Below, piece after piece: positions 38,401 through 49,214 of a DNA stretch of 64,000 nucleotides (the stretch's first letter is position 1; every line of letters starts with the position of its first letter). The translations under genes and the position numbers were made by a program. The stretch covers positions 760,018 through 824,017 of the forward strand of contig WELB01000018.1 of NCBI GenBank assembly GCA_009602725.1, written 5' to 3'. This DNA comes from Spirogloea muscicola (lineage: Eukaryota > Streptophyta > Zygnematophyceae > Spirogloeales > Spirogloeaceae). The notes below the pieces were generated by a model. That model saw only the letters and a list, made by a program, of their open reading frames with translations. It did no database searches and was not told the origin of the DNA.

Positions 38401-39148
38401 GGACCAAGTTCGGGCTTCCAACGGCTTCCTCAGATGCAGCAGGGGCTGCTGCGTCTGTCAGCGGCATCGTCGGCGGCTTCCCAGCGCCATCCGCCGTCGC
38501 CGCCAGTTGAGGCCCGGCGAAGAAGCGGTCTACTCGCGCCTGGTGCTTCTCTGCAGCAGCCCAAGCGTCCCGGAGCTTGTCAAGTGGGGGCCCTCTACGA
38601 CGCGACTTGACACAAGCCGAGCAACTGGAGCTGCTGGGTTTGACTGGTGTATACTATGGATGACAGATTGAGTAATGCATCATGGTTTTAATCAGTCTTC
38701 AGGCCTTCAATTTGGCAGCACTCACACCACTGAGAGTTTGATCATCATCGAGAAGGCCCCTCAAACCTGCAGTCCAATTCCAGCTGATCAACTTAGACCT
38801 CTGCGGCTACGGGCTTTGGAGGTGCTCGGACCTGCGAGGAATGGGGGGCAGTCCGGCGGTGGCGCCGCCGCGGCGGCCCTGCGCTGCCCTCCACGCAGAA
38901 GCCACTCCATGGCCGCCTCGGCGGAGCCGGCGCCGGTGGCGGCCAGCGCTCGGGCGGCCTGCGCGCGGTCGGAGGCGGCTCAGCGGGCTCCGCAGAAGCC
39001 ATGGCGGCTCTGAGCACGGAGTATAAGAAGGCTCGGCGGACGTCTCGGGGGCTCTCTGAGTGTGGAGTCCGCGACGGACCTCGTCACGGCCGAAGCCCAT
39101 GTCCACGAGCCTGGCGACGGCGGCCTCCGGCGGCCCGCCGTCCGCCAT
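35480..39148 (-). CDS. WRNIP1: WRNIP1/RarA (MgsA) AAA+ ATPase with N-terminal UBA domain
   Basis: Ten exons (high to low): 39148-39080, 38958-38832, 38643-38010, 37886-37799, 37601-37527, 37364-37304, 37155-36449, 36238-36144, 35995-35953, 35770-35480. They give 729 residues. The N-terminus ([20 protein letters not shown], then AALAATGAG-type helices and [11 protein letters not shown]) is a ubiquitin-associated domain at about 1-50, as in plant homologues; the animal protein uses a UBZ finger instead. The AAA+ core has Walker [10 protein letters not shown] at about 257-265, [14 protein letters not shown], Walker [15 protein letters not shown], sensor [13 protein letters not shown] and an Arg-finger region LLSRCKVF. 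The clamp-loader-like C-terminus contains [19 protein letters not shown] and [19 protein letters not shown]. It is a replication-fork ATPase acting at stalled forks. The last 45 or so residues are not conserved and could instead be a retained intron. Confidence 0.92.
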
Positions 39149-39509
39149 GGCGCTGGGCCGTCGCCAGAGGGAGCGTCCCTAGCCGCCGCCGTCGCAGGGC
39201 GGAGGCAGGAGCGCAGGGCGCCGCCGCGGAGCCGCGGCCATGGCGGCCGCAGGCTGAGTTGCAGGGGTCGTGATCGGCGGTTTCGAGAATTGAACAGTGG
39301 ACTCAGATCCAAAAATGGGCGGGAACCGTGAATGGCCATCCCAGAAAGAGTGGGCAAATCCCAAACTCAATCCCTAATCCATAAGGGCCACCAAGGCGCC
39401 AAATCCACACAGCTATGCAAGGGACTACAGCGATTGGGAGCTCAGTGACCCCGAGTCAGCAGCCGCAGGTCGGAGTTACTTGCAGCTGGGGGTTTCGGTG
39501 ATCGATCGC

Positions 39510-39690
39510 GTAAGCTTGTTACTGGGCGGGTCAGCTTAGCAGCAGGTGATGTACAACGTCAACATGCTTGCCTTTGTACTTGGCCACTCAGGCCCCCCAT
39601 CACTCAGTCGACACTCCGTTTCCCTCTAAGCTCATCCAAAGGGGGTGAGGACTGTGGAATGCCAGCCCGGTAAGAATGGAGAAGGTCCGG
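39510..39690. repeat. Family A tail (+) and hairpin module (-)
   Basis: 39512-39605 repeats GTTACTGGGCGGGTCAGC and GCCTTTGTACTTGGCCAC as in 6360-6450. 39625-39690 is a minus hairpin module (GGTGAGGACTGTGGAATGCC, then AAGAATGGAGAAGG). A reversed tail motif lies at 39448-39475. Confidence 0.7.
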
Positions 39691-39785
39691 TATTGGTGAT
39701 CGAGGTCCGGAGTTCTATTCAGAATTGCCGCTGTAAGAGGATGCCCGAAAGAACCCCGCGGAACTCGTGACCAGAGTGCGCATGG

Positions 39786-42700
39786 TCAGGAGTGAGGCGG
39801 GTAGACCGACCAAAGTGCAATGGTGGCGTCACGTGAAGATGAAGCCAGCAGCGCGCCATCTGGTGAGAAGGCCAGGCTTGTGACCTGCTCCCAAGGCACC
39901 AACCCCCACAGATCAGAGATGGCTACTTGATGATGATCTGATAAGCCTGTCGGCCTGGAATGCTCCATGCATTCGTGTGAAAAAGCGAGCGAGGAGCATC
40001 GGATGATCCGACGAGAGAGCGCTAGACAGGCCTCTAGCTTGCACCTCTGCTGCATGGTACTTAAGGATGGCCAGCGGCCTCTGCCGCTTGTAGTCATAGA
40101 TTCGAACCCTAGACAACAAAACCACTCATATCTGTGTTAATCACAGCAGTTTGCATCTCATATACATCAAAGTAAGCCGCATGTTGTTCTTGTTCAGGCA
40201 ACACGTGGCACGGACAAAAGCACATGGGAAGTGGAGAAGAATTTGCAAAGGCAGGGAGTTTGCAATTAAGATCTGCATCTGGGCTTGGTGAGCACCTGTG
40301 GTCCCACCCGGCAGTCGCTGCTAGGCGGTCGTCCCAGCGGATAGCCGTATCAGCTATGCCAGGCCGCCCTTGCGCAACCTCCCTCACAATGCTCGCAGTA
40401 CCCTACAAATGCACAACCATGAGCAAGTGAGCAACGCAATCGCTAGATCTAGAACAGGGACCAATGAAACACACTTCCATCTGAATCAACACTGACTCTG
40501 TCAATGAGGGAGATGCGCAGATACCTCGGCTGCATCCAATGTGAAGAAGGCAGCCTTCTCCCCTGCAGAGCCAGCCAAGCCTCCAGCACACTTGCTGTCG
40601 ATGGACAGGGCCAGGACTGCAACAGCCAGGGCCACGTCAAGGTGCATGAAGCCATTGCAGGACTTTGGAAAGTGGTGAAGGACTGCAAGTCATTGACCTG
40701 ATCGCTCCTCATGCAAGCAGCGAGCAGCAATTCCCCACCGGGCTCCTTGCTGATCTGCACAGTGGCTATGGGCGAGGAGACATCTCGCAGGTCCCACAGC
40801 CCGACGCTGCCGTCTTCATACCTGCAAGTTAATACAAGAAGGCAAGACTGCTCAGGTCACACTCCAGGATGGCTAGATCAATTGTCTGGACATAACAGAA
40901 GGACCCCTCACCCAGCGACCAGCGCATACTGGCCCGCCATGCTCGGCCACTGGCAAAGCTCCACCGCCATGCACATGCCTGCAGCAACTCAATCTGTGTA
41001 CTGTTTAGCACTTTGTCATCACTTGATCAGGGTGAAATTGAGCACTTCATCTTCATCACAGACATGCAGCCACAGTTCACGTCGCCCTGCACCTTCAGCT
41101 GTTGCTACGCTACTGGGAATGTATTGGACGGCCCAGACTGGCACAGCAACACATGTCAGCAACTGTGCCGGCACCTGCACTTGGAGGGCCTCCAGCATCG
41201 GTGCTGGCAGGGCTGCTTCCAGATGCAGGAGTGTGGCGGATATGCGCGACACAGTCGCCATTGTGGACGTCCCAGATCTCTGCCTGAGGTGATCCAGAAG
41301 GAGGAATAAGAGATGCACAATCGTGACGCAAAATGTCTGAAATATCTCTGGCGACTGACAAGCTGTGTGTGAAGACCTACTATGGAAGGCTCGGAGCCGG
41401 CCACTGCTATCAAGGTCGATCCGCGGGCCTCGTCGTCAGGCACTGCGCTTACACATAGCAGCGCAGGTAAGCATCCAAACAATCTCCTATGGGAATTGAG
41501 ATTGTTGGAAAGTGGGGCTGCCAGACAACCTTCCGAGCTTGACGCCAGCAATGTTTTCGAGTTCAAACAGATTGCGAGCTCAAACTGTGACTAAATGCTG
41601 CAAATAAAGAGGCCAACTTGCTCAGACTCTTGTGGCTGCCACACACGCTGCGGATGCAACAAGCCAGCCAGCGTGTGAGATTAACCTAGGTACTCTTATG
41701 ACAGTAGCAGTAGTTGGTTGTCCAGGGCATGCCTGAGAACCTGGAGAAAGGGCTGCTGCTCGAAGTCTGCACGATCGAGCTTTTGTCCTCCGATGCAGCA
41801 CCCACTTTCCCCGCAGAAGTTAGCAGCACTGAAAGGCCACCCCCATGAACACGCTGGTGGGCCACCCCGCCTCGTGGCTCGTAGCGCTCCTCGCCGTGGC
41901 CACCGGCTCCAGAGCATCGTGGTGCAGTCTCAGTGCCAGTGCCGGTGCTGATAAGTGGTGCTGCCGCGGCAGGTGCAGCTGCATTCTGCCGCTCGTTCTG
42001 CTCGGCAAGGAACGGGTCGCGAGCTCCCTCCGCTGCTGGATTGTTGCCATCACTTGGGGCTGCTTGCCACAGGACTGAGAGCCTGCAGAAGTTGTAGGAG
42101 CCAGTGCGGACGGTGGCGAGCGGTTGCCTGCCATTTGCTCGCGACAGGACGCAGCGGGGGCGGACAGGCACGTCAAGAACCAGTTTAGAACAAGTGCAAT
42201 AGGGGGGACTTGTGAGAGCCAAGGAATGTGCAAAATTGGAATTTTTTGTTGTTCTCCTTGTACACAACCAATGGACAAGGAGCTGTTTTGAGAAACTGAT
42301 GTCAGGATTCAGGTTCTTGTCAACATCACGGCCTTACTCTGAGAGGCCACCCTCTACAAGCTGCCAGCACTTGATGATGCCGTCGCGCCCCTGACTGGCA
42401 GCCGAGCAAACCAACGAGAGAGGCGCGCAGCGCCACTTGCAAGATCATGTGAGCTTGAGTGCCATGCCAAAAGATTCTGCCCTCCTGTCTTGCCAGCAGC
42501 AATGAGCCTGCTGTTGGCTACTGCAGAGGCGTTGGAGTTGGGGTGGCTCCTGAGTCTGAAGCCTAATGAGTAACACCCTCCTCTCTATGCCCAGAGACCC
42601 TGGACCCAGGACCTATTCACCATCTCATGAACAAACTGCTAGTTCACCTGAATACTTTGTGGTCGAGGCTTTTACTGGCGCTGATCCCAAGAACTCCGCC

Positions 42701-43157
42701 GGGACCTGCAGCGTGTACTCTGCACAACAAAGGCCAGCATGAAATCGCAACTTGACGCTTATGAGCAGGTTTGCACGACAAGGCGGACTTGCCAGCTATG
42801 CTATCAGCAGTGGCATCTCCGACGTGCAATCTGCCAGCGCTCTGTTGCAGACCTTCTGGCAAGCAGCGGCCGCCTCGTGGTCAAGTCCCACAACCGCAGC
42901 TCCCCAGCAGCGTCCCTGTGAAAGGAGTAAGTCGCAAGCCCATGCATGAGCAAGTGAAGGTCATAGCTGGCCCTGCCAGTCTGTGACACTGCTGCCGCAG
43001 GTGGCGCGATGGCGTTCACGGACCCGGAGAAGAGCCGGCCACTGGGCGAGTGGAAGGCCGTGGCGTTGACATCGCTAGTGTGTCCCCGCAGCACGGCCAC
43101 TGGGCCCGGCGCCGCCGGCCGCTGCGGCGCTGCCGGCTGCGCGGCGCCGCCGCTCAT
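39786..43157 (-). CDS. WD40 protein, GNB1L / ASTRA-associated / GTS1-like
   Basis: Thirteen exons (high to low): 43157-43024, 42915-42853, 42719-42648, 42394-42338, 42127-42054, 41442-41377, 41279-41175, 40978-40912, 40821-40698, 40662-40525, 40402-40296, 40108-40045, 39884-39786. They give 389 residues. WD repeats are readable from the start (VAVLRGHTSDVNATAFH, then GELRLWDL) to the end (VTSLAFSPDGALLASSSRDA, then TIALWSV). Family blocks are SQGRDGIIKCW, TVRTGSYNFCRLSVL, IVEIWDVHNGD, GYEDGSVGLWDL and AGWDHRVRIYDYKRQRPLAI. The animal orthologue GNB1L supports PIKK stability with the TELO2 complex, the yeast relative Asa1 is an ASTRA subunit, and Arabidopsis GTS1 affects ribosome biogenesis and growth. 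The joins around exons 5 and 6 (42054/41442) rest on phase and family fit only. Confidence 0.85.
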
Positions 43158-43164
43158 GTGGGGC

Positions 43165-43390
43165 CCCAGCTGTGAGAGGCCAGCCCAAAGAAACGTACAA
43201 GGCCTGGCTTATAGCGCTGCCGCTGGCGCCGCCTTTGCAGTCGCCGCAAGCGAGCGGATGGAAGCTGTGCGCTTGGAGATCAGGCTACGAGGCTCAAGCT
43301 CCGAGGTTTAAGAAGTCTGGAAGACATGTCAGTACATTCCTCTGGGCTGGCCTCTGACAGCCATTGCCTTACATTGGTATAGCGGAGTTA
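43165..43390. repeat. Two hairpin modules in opposite orientation
   Basis: 43165-43205 (-): GCTGTGAGAGGCCAGCCC. 43340-43390 (+): GGGCTGGCCTCTGACAGCC, then ATTGCCTTACATTGG. Together they form an imperfect inverted pair about 140 bases apart, right beside the GNB1L-like start codon. Confidence 0.65.
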
Positions 43391-43574
43391 CTTTTTCCCC
43401 TGTGTTAGTGCTTATAGTCAAGAGTGACTGGGTCGAGGGTGGCCAATCAAGGGTCAAGGTCCACGCGTAAAGAGTGTCGGGGAGAAGGGTTATTTTTGGT
43501 ACTCAAGCAAGCCGGGCTTGGGGTTTAGGGCAAATTAGGGTTCAGCGCCGCCCTGCCGGAGCTTGGCCGGCGAC

Positions 43575-43862
43575 GGCGGCGGCGGCGGCGGCGNNNNNNN
43601 NNNNNNNNNNNNNNNNNNNNNNNNNNNNNNNNNNNNNNNNNNNNNNNNNNNNNNNNNNNNNNNNNNNNNNNNNNNNNNNNNNNNNNNNNNNNNNNNNNNN
43701 NNNNNNNNNNNNNNNNNNNNNNNNNNNNNNNNNNNNNNNNNNNNNNNNNNNNNNNNNNNNNNNNNNNNNNNNNNNNNNNNNNNNNNNNNNNNNNNNNNNN
43801 NNNNNNNNNNNNNNNNNNNNNNNNNNNNNNNNNNNNNNNNNNNNNNNNNNNNNNNNNNNNNN

Positions 43863-43902
<40 letters not shown>
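43575..43902. repeat. Assembly gap flanked by inverted trinucleotide arrays
   Basis: A (GGC)n array enters a run of 269 N (43594-43862), and a (GCC)n array leaves it. As at 12720-12775 the two sides are reverse complements, so the real sequence may be one long palindromic array. The first exon of the methyltransferase may be inside the gap. Confidence 0.9.
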
Positions 43903-43904
<2 letters not shown>

Positions 43905-43934
43905 TCCTGACGTCGGTCTCATTGCTTCGGGCAG

Positions 43935-45934
43935 CACTACATGGTGAACGAGGACGTAGTGCGCAAGGTCGTGGAGGCCGCCGGCGTGCGGCCCGGCGAC
44001 GTGGTGCTGGAGGTGGGGCCCGGCACCGGCGCGCTCACCGCCGGGCTCGCCGCCGCCGGCGCCGCCGTCGTGGCCGTCGAGAAGGTCCGCCACGGCCGCC
44101 GCTCTTTCCTGCGCCGTTACCCCATCGATTGCCCGCAACGATGGCGGCGGCGGGGCTCGTTGCCGTGACTTAACTGGCGATGGCCTCGTGGGACACCATG
44201 TGTGGCCAGGACCCCGACATGGCGGCCATCGTCTCGGAGCGCTTCTACGGCTTCCCCGGCGTCGAGGTCTGTCAGTCACCGTGAAAGCCGCCAGTGCCGA
44301 CGCGGCAGTATCTCCAATGCTGCGCTTTCCCTGCGACCGCCGTGCCGAAGCTCAGGCGTGGCGGGTGTGACGGCGCGCCCAGGTCGTGCGCGAGGACTTC
44401 CTCCGGTGGCCTGCCACGACCCACATGGCGAAAGCGCTGTCGCGGCACGCTGCCGGCGGCGCCGCCCAGCCTGGCAGCGCCGCCCCAAGGCGAGCCAAGG
44501 TCGGAACGCCTGCCATGGCTGCATTGGCAGAGCACAGCAGTGGTCATGCCAACTGGGCTGCTGAGTTGGGCTGCTTGGTCTTTGCCGTCGTCGGATAGCG
44601 TCTTGCTACGTAAGCCAACGTGGCTGCTGCGCCGGTGGCCACAAGTGGAGATCAGGTAGTGTCAAACTTGCCGTTCAACATCACTTCGGACGTCCTGCGC
44701 CGCCTCCTGCCCATGGGCGCCACTTTCTCCAATATTGTGCTCATGCTTCAGGTGCGTCCTACAATGTTGTCGGCCAGCCTCAATCCTCCATGCCAGGCGT
44801 TTTGCGCCACAGCGCGCACCATCCTAGATGCTGACAGACTGCAGAAAGTCGAGTAGCTCATTTAGGCGCAGCAGCACGATGGCGGCTGCTCATACTGCTT
44901 CGGTCTGGTAGGACGAGGCGGCTCTCCGGCTGGTTGAGGCGGCGCCCCGCACGCCCGAGTACCGGCCTATGAGCCTCTGCATTCACTTCTTCTCAAGTGC
45001 GCACCTGACTTGGGCAGGCCGGCTAGCTGGCGGGCCATGTGTTCTGCAGCCAGTTCTGGCCTCTGTTTGCCAGCATTTCCCGAGCAACAATTTCCCTGGC
45101 TGTGCGCCGCCGGGGTAGCCCCACTAACATTAGCCTTGGCCCTGGCGGGCCGGCCCCGTAGAGCCGGAGTACCTGTTTCCTGTCAGCCGAAAGTGCTTCT
45201 ATCCGCCCCCCAATGTGAGCAGTCCCGTTTGGGTGCCCATTCTTCCCTCTACTCCAATACCATGGACTTTGTCCTTATGAGCAGCCATTGTCATGCGGCC
45301 ACATTACAACCTTGACTTGCCCTGTGTGTAGTACCCTCAGCCCAAGTTGCCAATGTTTGCTGGGGACTGGCCAACTGACGCTGGCGAGGCAGGTGGACGC
45401 AGGCGTAGTGAGCTTCGCCCTCAAGGAGCCCGCAATGTACCCGCCTGTATCTTCACCGAAGGCCTTCTTTGGCATGGTGATTGCCAGCAACATATGCGCG
45501 AGCACGATAGCTGCAGTGGCCACTGTGCCTATAAGCTGTTTTTGTTGTGAGACTTTGCAAGCACAAAGTTGATGCTAACCAGCAGCATTTTGGAGCTGCA
45601 GGTTGACGCAGCCTTCAATGGCAAGCGCAAGATGTTGCGGAACACACTACAGCATCTCTGTGCGGGGCCTGCCGGCATCACTGACGCGCTTGCATCCATC
45701 GGCCTCCCAGCTACAGTGCGTGCTTGTTCTACCTTCACTACTGAGCCATAATGTTGTGACTAAATACGTTGTGGCTGAGTACGAAGCAGTCTTGGTTGCT
45801 GCCTACGCTGGACCAACATTAGATAGCTCTCCTTGTCGCAGTCCCGGCCCGAGGAGCTGACAATGGAGCACTTTGTCGCGCTGCTGGCGGCAATTGAGGC
45901 GCACATGGTGCCCGCAAAGCTGGACACAACCTGA
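43935..45934 (+). CDS. rRNA adenine N6-dimethyltransferase, KsgA/PFC1 type (first exon missing)
   Basis: Nine exons: 43935-44084, 44210-44266, 44383-44499, 44656-44751, 44912-44996, 45162-45214, 45393-45476, 45602-45715, 45842-45934. They give 282 residues. The first visible exon begins at HYMVNEDVV, just inside the family start KxxGQHYL, so only a short KSLGQ part and any transit peptide are missing, probably in the gap at 43594-43862. The SAM-binding motif is VLEVGPGTGALTAGLAAAGA, the substrate-adenine motif is NLPFNITS, and the C-terminal part has AFNGKRKMLRNTLQHL and SRPEELTMEHFV. The enzyme dimethylates two adjacent adenines at the 3' end of small-subunit rRNA. Sequence details such as LLPMG, FNGKRKMLR and RPEEL fit the plastid PFC1 branch better than Dim1. 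Only one of eight introns is not phase 0. Confidence 0.92.
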
Positions 45935-46835
45935 ACTTTGCTGGCCAGTGGGCCTTCCACCAGTGGTGATTGTGGTGCGAGTCCGCAGGCAACCTGCACC
46001 GGGTGCCTGCAGTGACTAAGCTCCATGAGGTGGGTGTTCGATGGTGGCGACTTGGCGGCCATCACTATCTGCAATGCTCGGGTGACTCCAGAGGGGCTGG
46101 GTACTGGCCTCAGGTCATTCTGACCGGCACCGGGCTGTGCCCAAGTGATCGGCAGGCTTGTCGGTGGTGCAGGCATGCCATGTACGAAAGCCTGGGAGAG
46201 CTCACAACAAGGACATTTATTTCTATGCTTCATTGTCAACTCCTTTACAAGGAAATTGCTTCAGCTTATTTTGACATCCATGAACAGGTTGATACCTCCA
46301 AGATGATTTTGATAACAAATGCCACTGACCCCGCTCGTCGTGATTGTCAGAGTTTGGTATGAACACCTCGCACATGACAGCCTTCCTAAAGCGCACTGTT
46401 TCATTCATGTCTGTCATTCTGTCACTCTGTCACTCTGTCAGTGTCAGTGGCGTGTTCTCATGTTCATCGCTACATTGTATTGAGCTGAGGGTTCCTGGTT
46501 CCTGCCTTGATTTCACTCCAAATGTTCCTCTTTATACTCGTTTAGGCAGCAACCACAGTAGTAGTTGTTGACATCCTTTGCAGCACAGGGCGTCGTGCAT
46601 TGCTCTAGGAAACTGATGCTTCTAAAAGCCAATCATTTGTACAGAATGCAGCTTGGTGCCACTGGATGCAAAGCCGGCCTGCATCTTATATACATTGCTT
46701 CATCAGCAGGGCCAGCAGAGGGCACCATGAGCAGTCCACAGTGGTACATTGGTGCCGTGCAGTCCACTGACGAGCGGTGGCAGTGTGGACCAATCCGTGC
46801 TTCGTGCTGTCACATCTTGCTGGCAGATGGGCCGC
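45935..46835. other. Convergent 3' flanks, nothing recognised
   Basis: About 900 bases. A short TGTCACTC tandem tract lies at about 46411-46440. No gene or RNA was recognised. Confidence 0.5.
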
Positions 46836-47722
46836 TCAGTACACGGCGCGTGGCTGGTGCAGGTTGTGCTGCCGCAGGTCCTCGCGTGGCGAGAAGGCGC
46901 ACAGGGCAGGGGTGGCCTGCGCAGCCGGCAGTCGGCAAATTACATTGCACTGATAAGAATGCGAGTTTAGTGTGTCCATGGCACTTTCTGAGGTGGGCGC
47001 ACGGCAGTCAAAGCAGAGGCCAGGGGAGGCAGGCTGCGCACCTGATATGGGCTCCCGGCGGTGGCAACGGCCTCGTCGCCGCCGTCCGCCGGCACCTTGC
47101 TGCTGGAGGTTGCCGCCGGCCCGTCTGCCTCGGCATCCAGCTGGGGCGCCTCGGGCTCCGACGCTGCGTCCGCCTGCGGCGCCCACGTCCACGCCAACAT
47201 CAGCTCACACAAAATCAATGGGAGAAGGCCCGCGCGCCACAATGGGGCCGGCGGCGGCAATGGGCGGCGGCCGGCTGTGCCGCGGAGCCGGCACCGACCC
47301 CGCGGCGGTCGAGAGCGCGCTGCAGCAGCTCCTCCAGCACGTAGTCCATCATGCGCCGCCGCTCCTCCAGCTCCCGCATCACCGACAGCTGCCCAACGGC
47401 GGCGCCGGCGGCAACGGGAATTCAGCGCCTTTCTCCGGCGCCGCCGCCGCAGGCAGTGGGCTTGTCGAAGGGTTTGGGCTTCAGGGGGCGTCGAGGGAAG
47501 GACCTGGTAGTCGAGGTACATGTCCTCGCCGGAGGCGAGGAGGGCGTCCAGCGCGGCCTGGCCGCAGAGGCAGCCGCCGCGCTCGGCGTCGTCGAGCGCA
47601 AAGTGGCAGAGGCCGAAGCCGTCGACGATGAGCGGCAGGGCGGCGAAGGCGGCGCCGTCGCCGTCCACGTACAGCACGCCGCAGGGCGCGGCGCAGGGCG
47701 CGGGCTCGCCGCGGGGCCTCAT
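46836..47722 (-). CDS. Unrecognised 173-residue protein, coiled-coil-like middle
   Basis: Four exons (47722-47504, 47388-47299, 47173-47042, 46916-46836) join through phase-0 GT-AG introns. I do not recognise the family. The N-terminal 73 residues look like a folded domain with many Cys and hydrophobic residues (CGVLYVDGDGAAFAALPLIV, then DGFGLCHFALDDAE, then ASGEDMYLDYQ). A charged helix follows (LSVMRELEERRRMMDYVLEE, then LLQRAL), then an acidic Ala/Glu/Pro-rich linker, and a C-terminal block CAFSPREDLRQHNLHQPRAV ending in Tyr. The frame survives four exons, the splice sites are good and the start codon abuts a GCC array as in neighbouring genes, which supports a real gene. The exon 2/3 join is the weakest. 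Confidence 0.65.
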
Positions 47723-47765
47723 GGCGGCGGCGGTCGGGCGGCGGCGGCGGCGGCAGTGGTGGCGG
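47723..47765. repeat. (GGC)n array at the start codon of the 173-residue gene
   Basis: Imperfect GGC/GCC array directly upstream of ATG 47722, so it should be in its 5' untranslated region. Confidence 0.85.
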
Positions 47766-48279
47766 CGGTTGGGGCGGAAGGAAGGGACGGCTGCGGCTGC
47801 TGATATTAAATGAGCGGCTGTAGAGGCTAGCGAGGTGCTTACAGAGGGTGTTCGTGACCACCGCGGAGCCGATTTGGCGGAGCCAGATCGGTCCGCTATT
47901 GCAGTCCCGCGAATTGGGCCCGGGAGGCGGAATATCTTGTCTGGGTGGGGGAGGGAGGGAGGCGGGGGGTGCGAAAAAGGGAGGGAGCTGGTAAGGCATT
48001 CATCTGCGCTGCGGGGAGGGGGGGCGGTCTCGGCCGCCCACGTGCTGGCCCACGCGAGCCGCGTCAGCGCCGGGCCCCACTTGGCCGGTCAAATCGTCCC
48101 CCTCTCGGTCCCCCCGAGGGGGTGTTGACCAACCCCGGGCCCCACCTTTGTGATTGTTGTGTATTTGATTGTTGGAGGGCCTGAGTGGCCCGGTACAGAG
48201 AGAGAAGGCGCGCGGGGCGCATGAATTGAAAGGGAGGCCAATTCAAGCCAATACATTGTTCAGGCAGAGTCGAGTGCAG

Positions 48280-48440
48280 ACTAAACAATGCTACATAATA
48301 CGGAGACCTAATCTAAGGTACCTAAGATGACATTAGTACCCACGGGTGAGCACAAACAAATCTGACAAGCTAACTTGGGGAGCTGGGTACAGAGAGAAGT
48401 GGCACTCCCAATGGGGGCAAGGGCTGCGAAAAGCCAGCCC
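48280..48440. repeat. Copy of the 24770-24925 repeat, then a hairpin module (-)
   Basis: 48300-48385 repeats TACCCACGGGTGAGCACAAA and TGACAAGCTAACTTGGGGAG from 24855-24920. 48400-48440 is a minus hairpin module (GGGCTGCGAAAAGCCAGCCC). Confidence 0.7.
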
Positions 48441-48536
48441 AAAAAGAAGTGACAAAAGTTTGGAGGGGCCTACAAGCGATTAGCAGCTACAAAGGGCCGG
48501 AAGATGCTATGTCAGAACAGGGGGAGGATGGATCAC

Positions 48537-49090
48537 TCAGTAGGTACGAGTGAGTAGCCTCAGATCCGACGGACTAGCTGGTACAAAGGCCAGCTTCCCA
48601 TTAAGGGGAAGCTTGCGGTCCAAAGAAGCAAGCGCGGCCAGATTGACTGGTGGCTGGGAGAGGCTGGGAGAGGTCCAAAGGCAGCCCGGCCCCTCCTGGA
48701 CGGGTGAGCAAACAATGTCCCACCCCAGCACCACGTTGGAGATAGCCAGCATCCATGACTGCTGACTGCGGAAGCGTGAAGGACGATTAAGCGAGGCTAG
48801 TTGAGCGCGTCCAGGCAGCGGTTGGGTGGGTGACGGCGAGGAGCAGCGTAGGGCAGGAGCAAGACGCGCGGTGTGCGTGGAAACGAAAGGGAGGCCAATT
48901 CGAGCCTTACAGAAGTTTTGGTAACGGGGCAATGAGCTGGCTAAGGGGGACACCAGTCGAGTGAGCACACCTTGGGGCAGGAGACACAAAGCCTGGGTGT
49001 GGAAGAACCCCGCTCGATTGAGCTGGGGTGGGCAAGCCATCTGGTTTTTCTGACTTGCACTTACTGACTAGAGGTTATTGTGAGCCCACT
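48537..49090 (-). mobile_element. Composite of tail motif and Copia-related leader fragment (fossil)
   Basis: The minus strand ends SDLRLLTRTY, the LINE-type tail. 48780-48970 resembles 51555-51670, the leader side of the Copia fossil described next. It looks like a relic of a related LTR element mixed with the shared tail. Broken. Confidence 0.5.
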
Positions 49091-49214
49091 TGGTGACGTC
49101 TTGGAGATAAGTATCCTGCTCTTTGCGCCATCCAGCCCTTTCAGACCCTGTTCATTTCTTTGGGCTGGCCTTCTCACAGCCATTACAGTCCATTCAATAG
49201 AGCTGTTTTCTCGG

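Noticed and set aside
41686-42050. Longer exon 5 of the WD40 gene running on through an Ala/Thr/Gly-rich stretch
   Set aside because: The long form has no WD40 features and breaks the join to the IVEIWDVHNGD block; the shorter donor at 42053 fits phase and family.
48537-49040. A 167-codon host gene on the minus strand
   Set aside because: Its end is the LINE-type tail and its middle matches the Copia leader, so it is repeat-derived.
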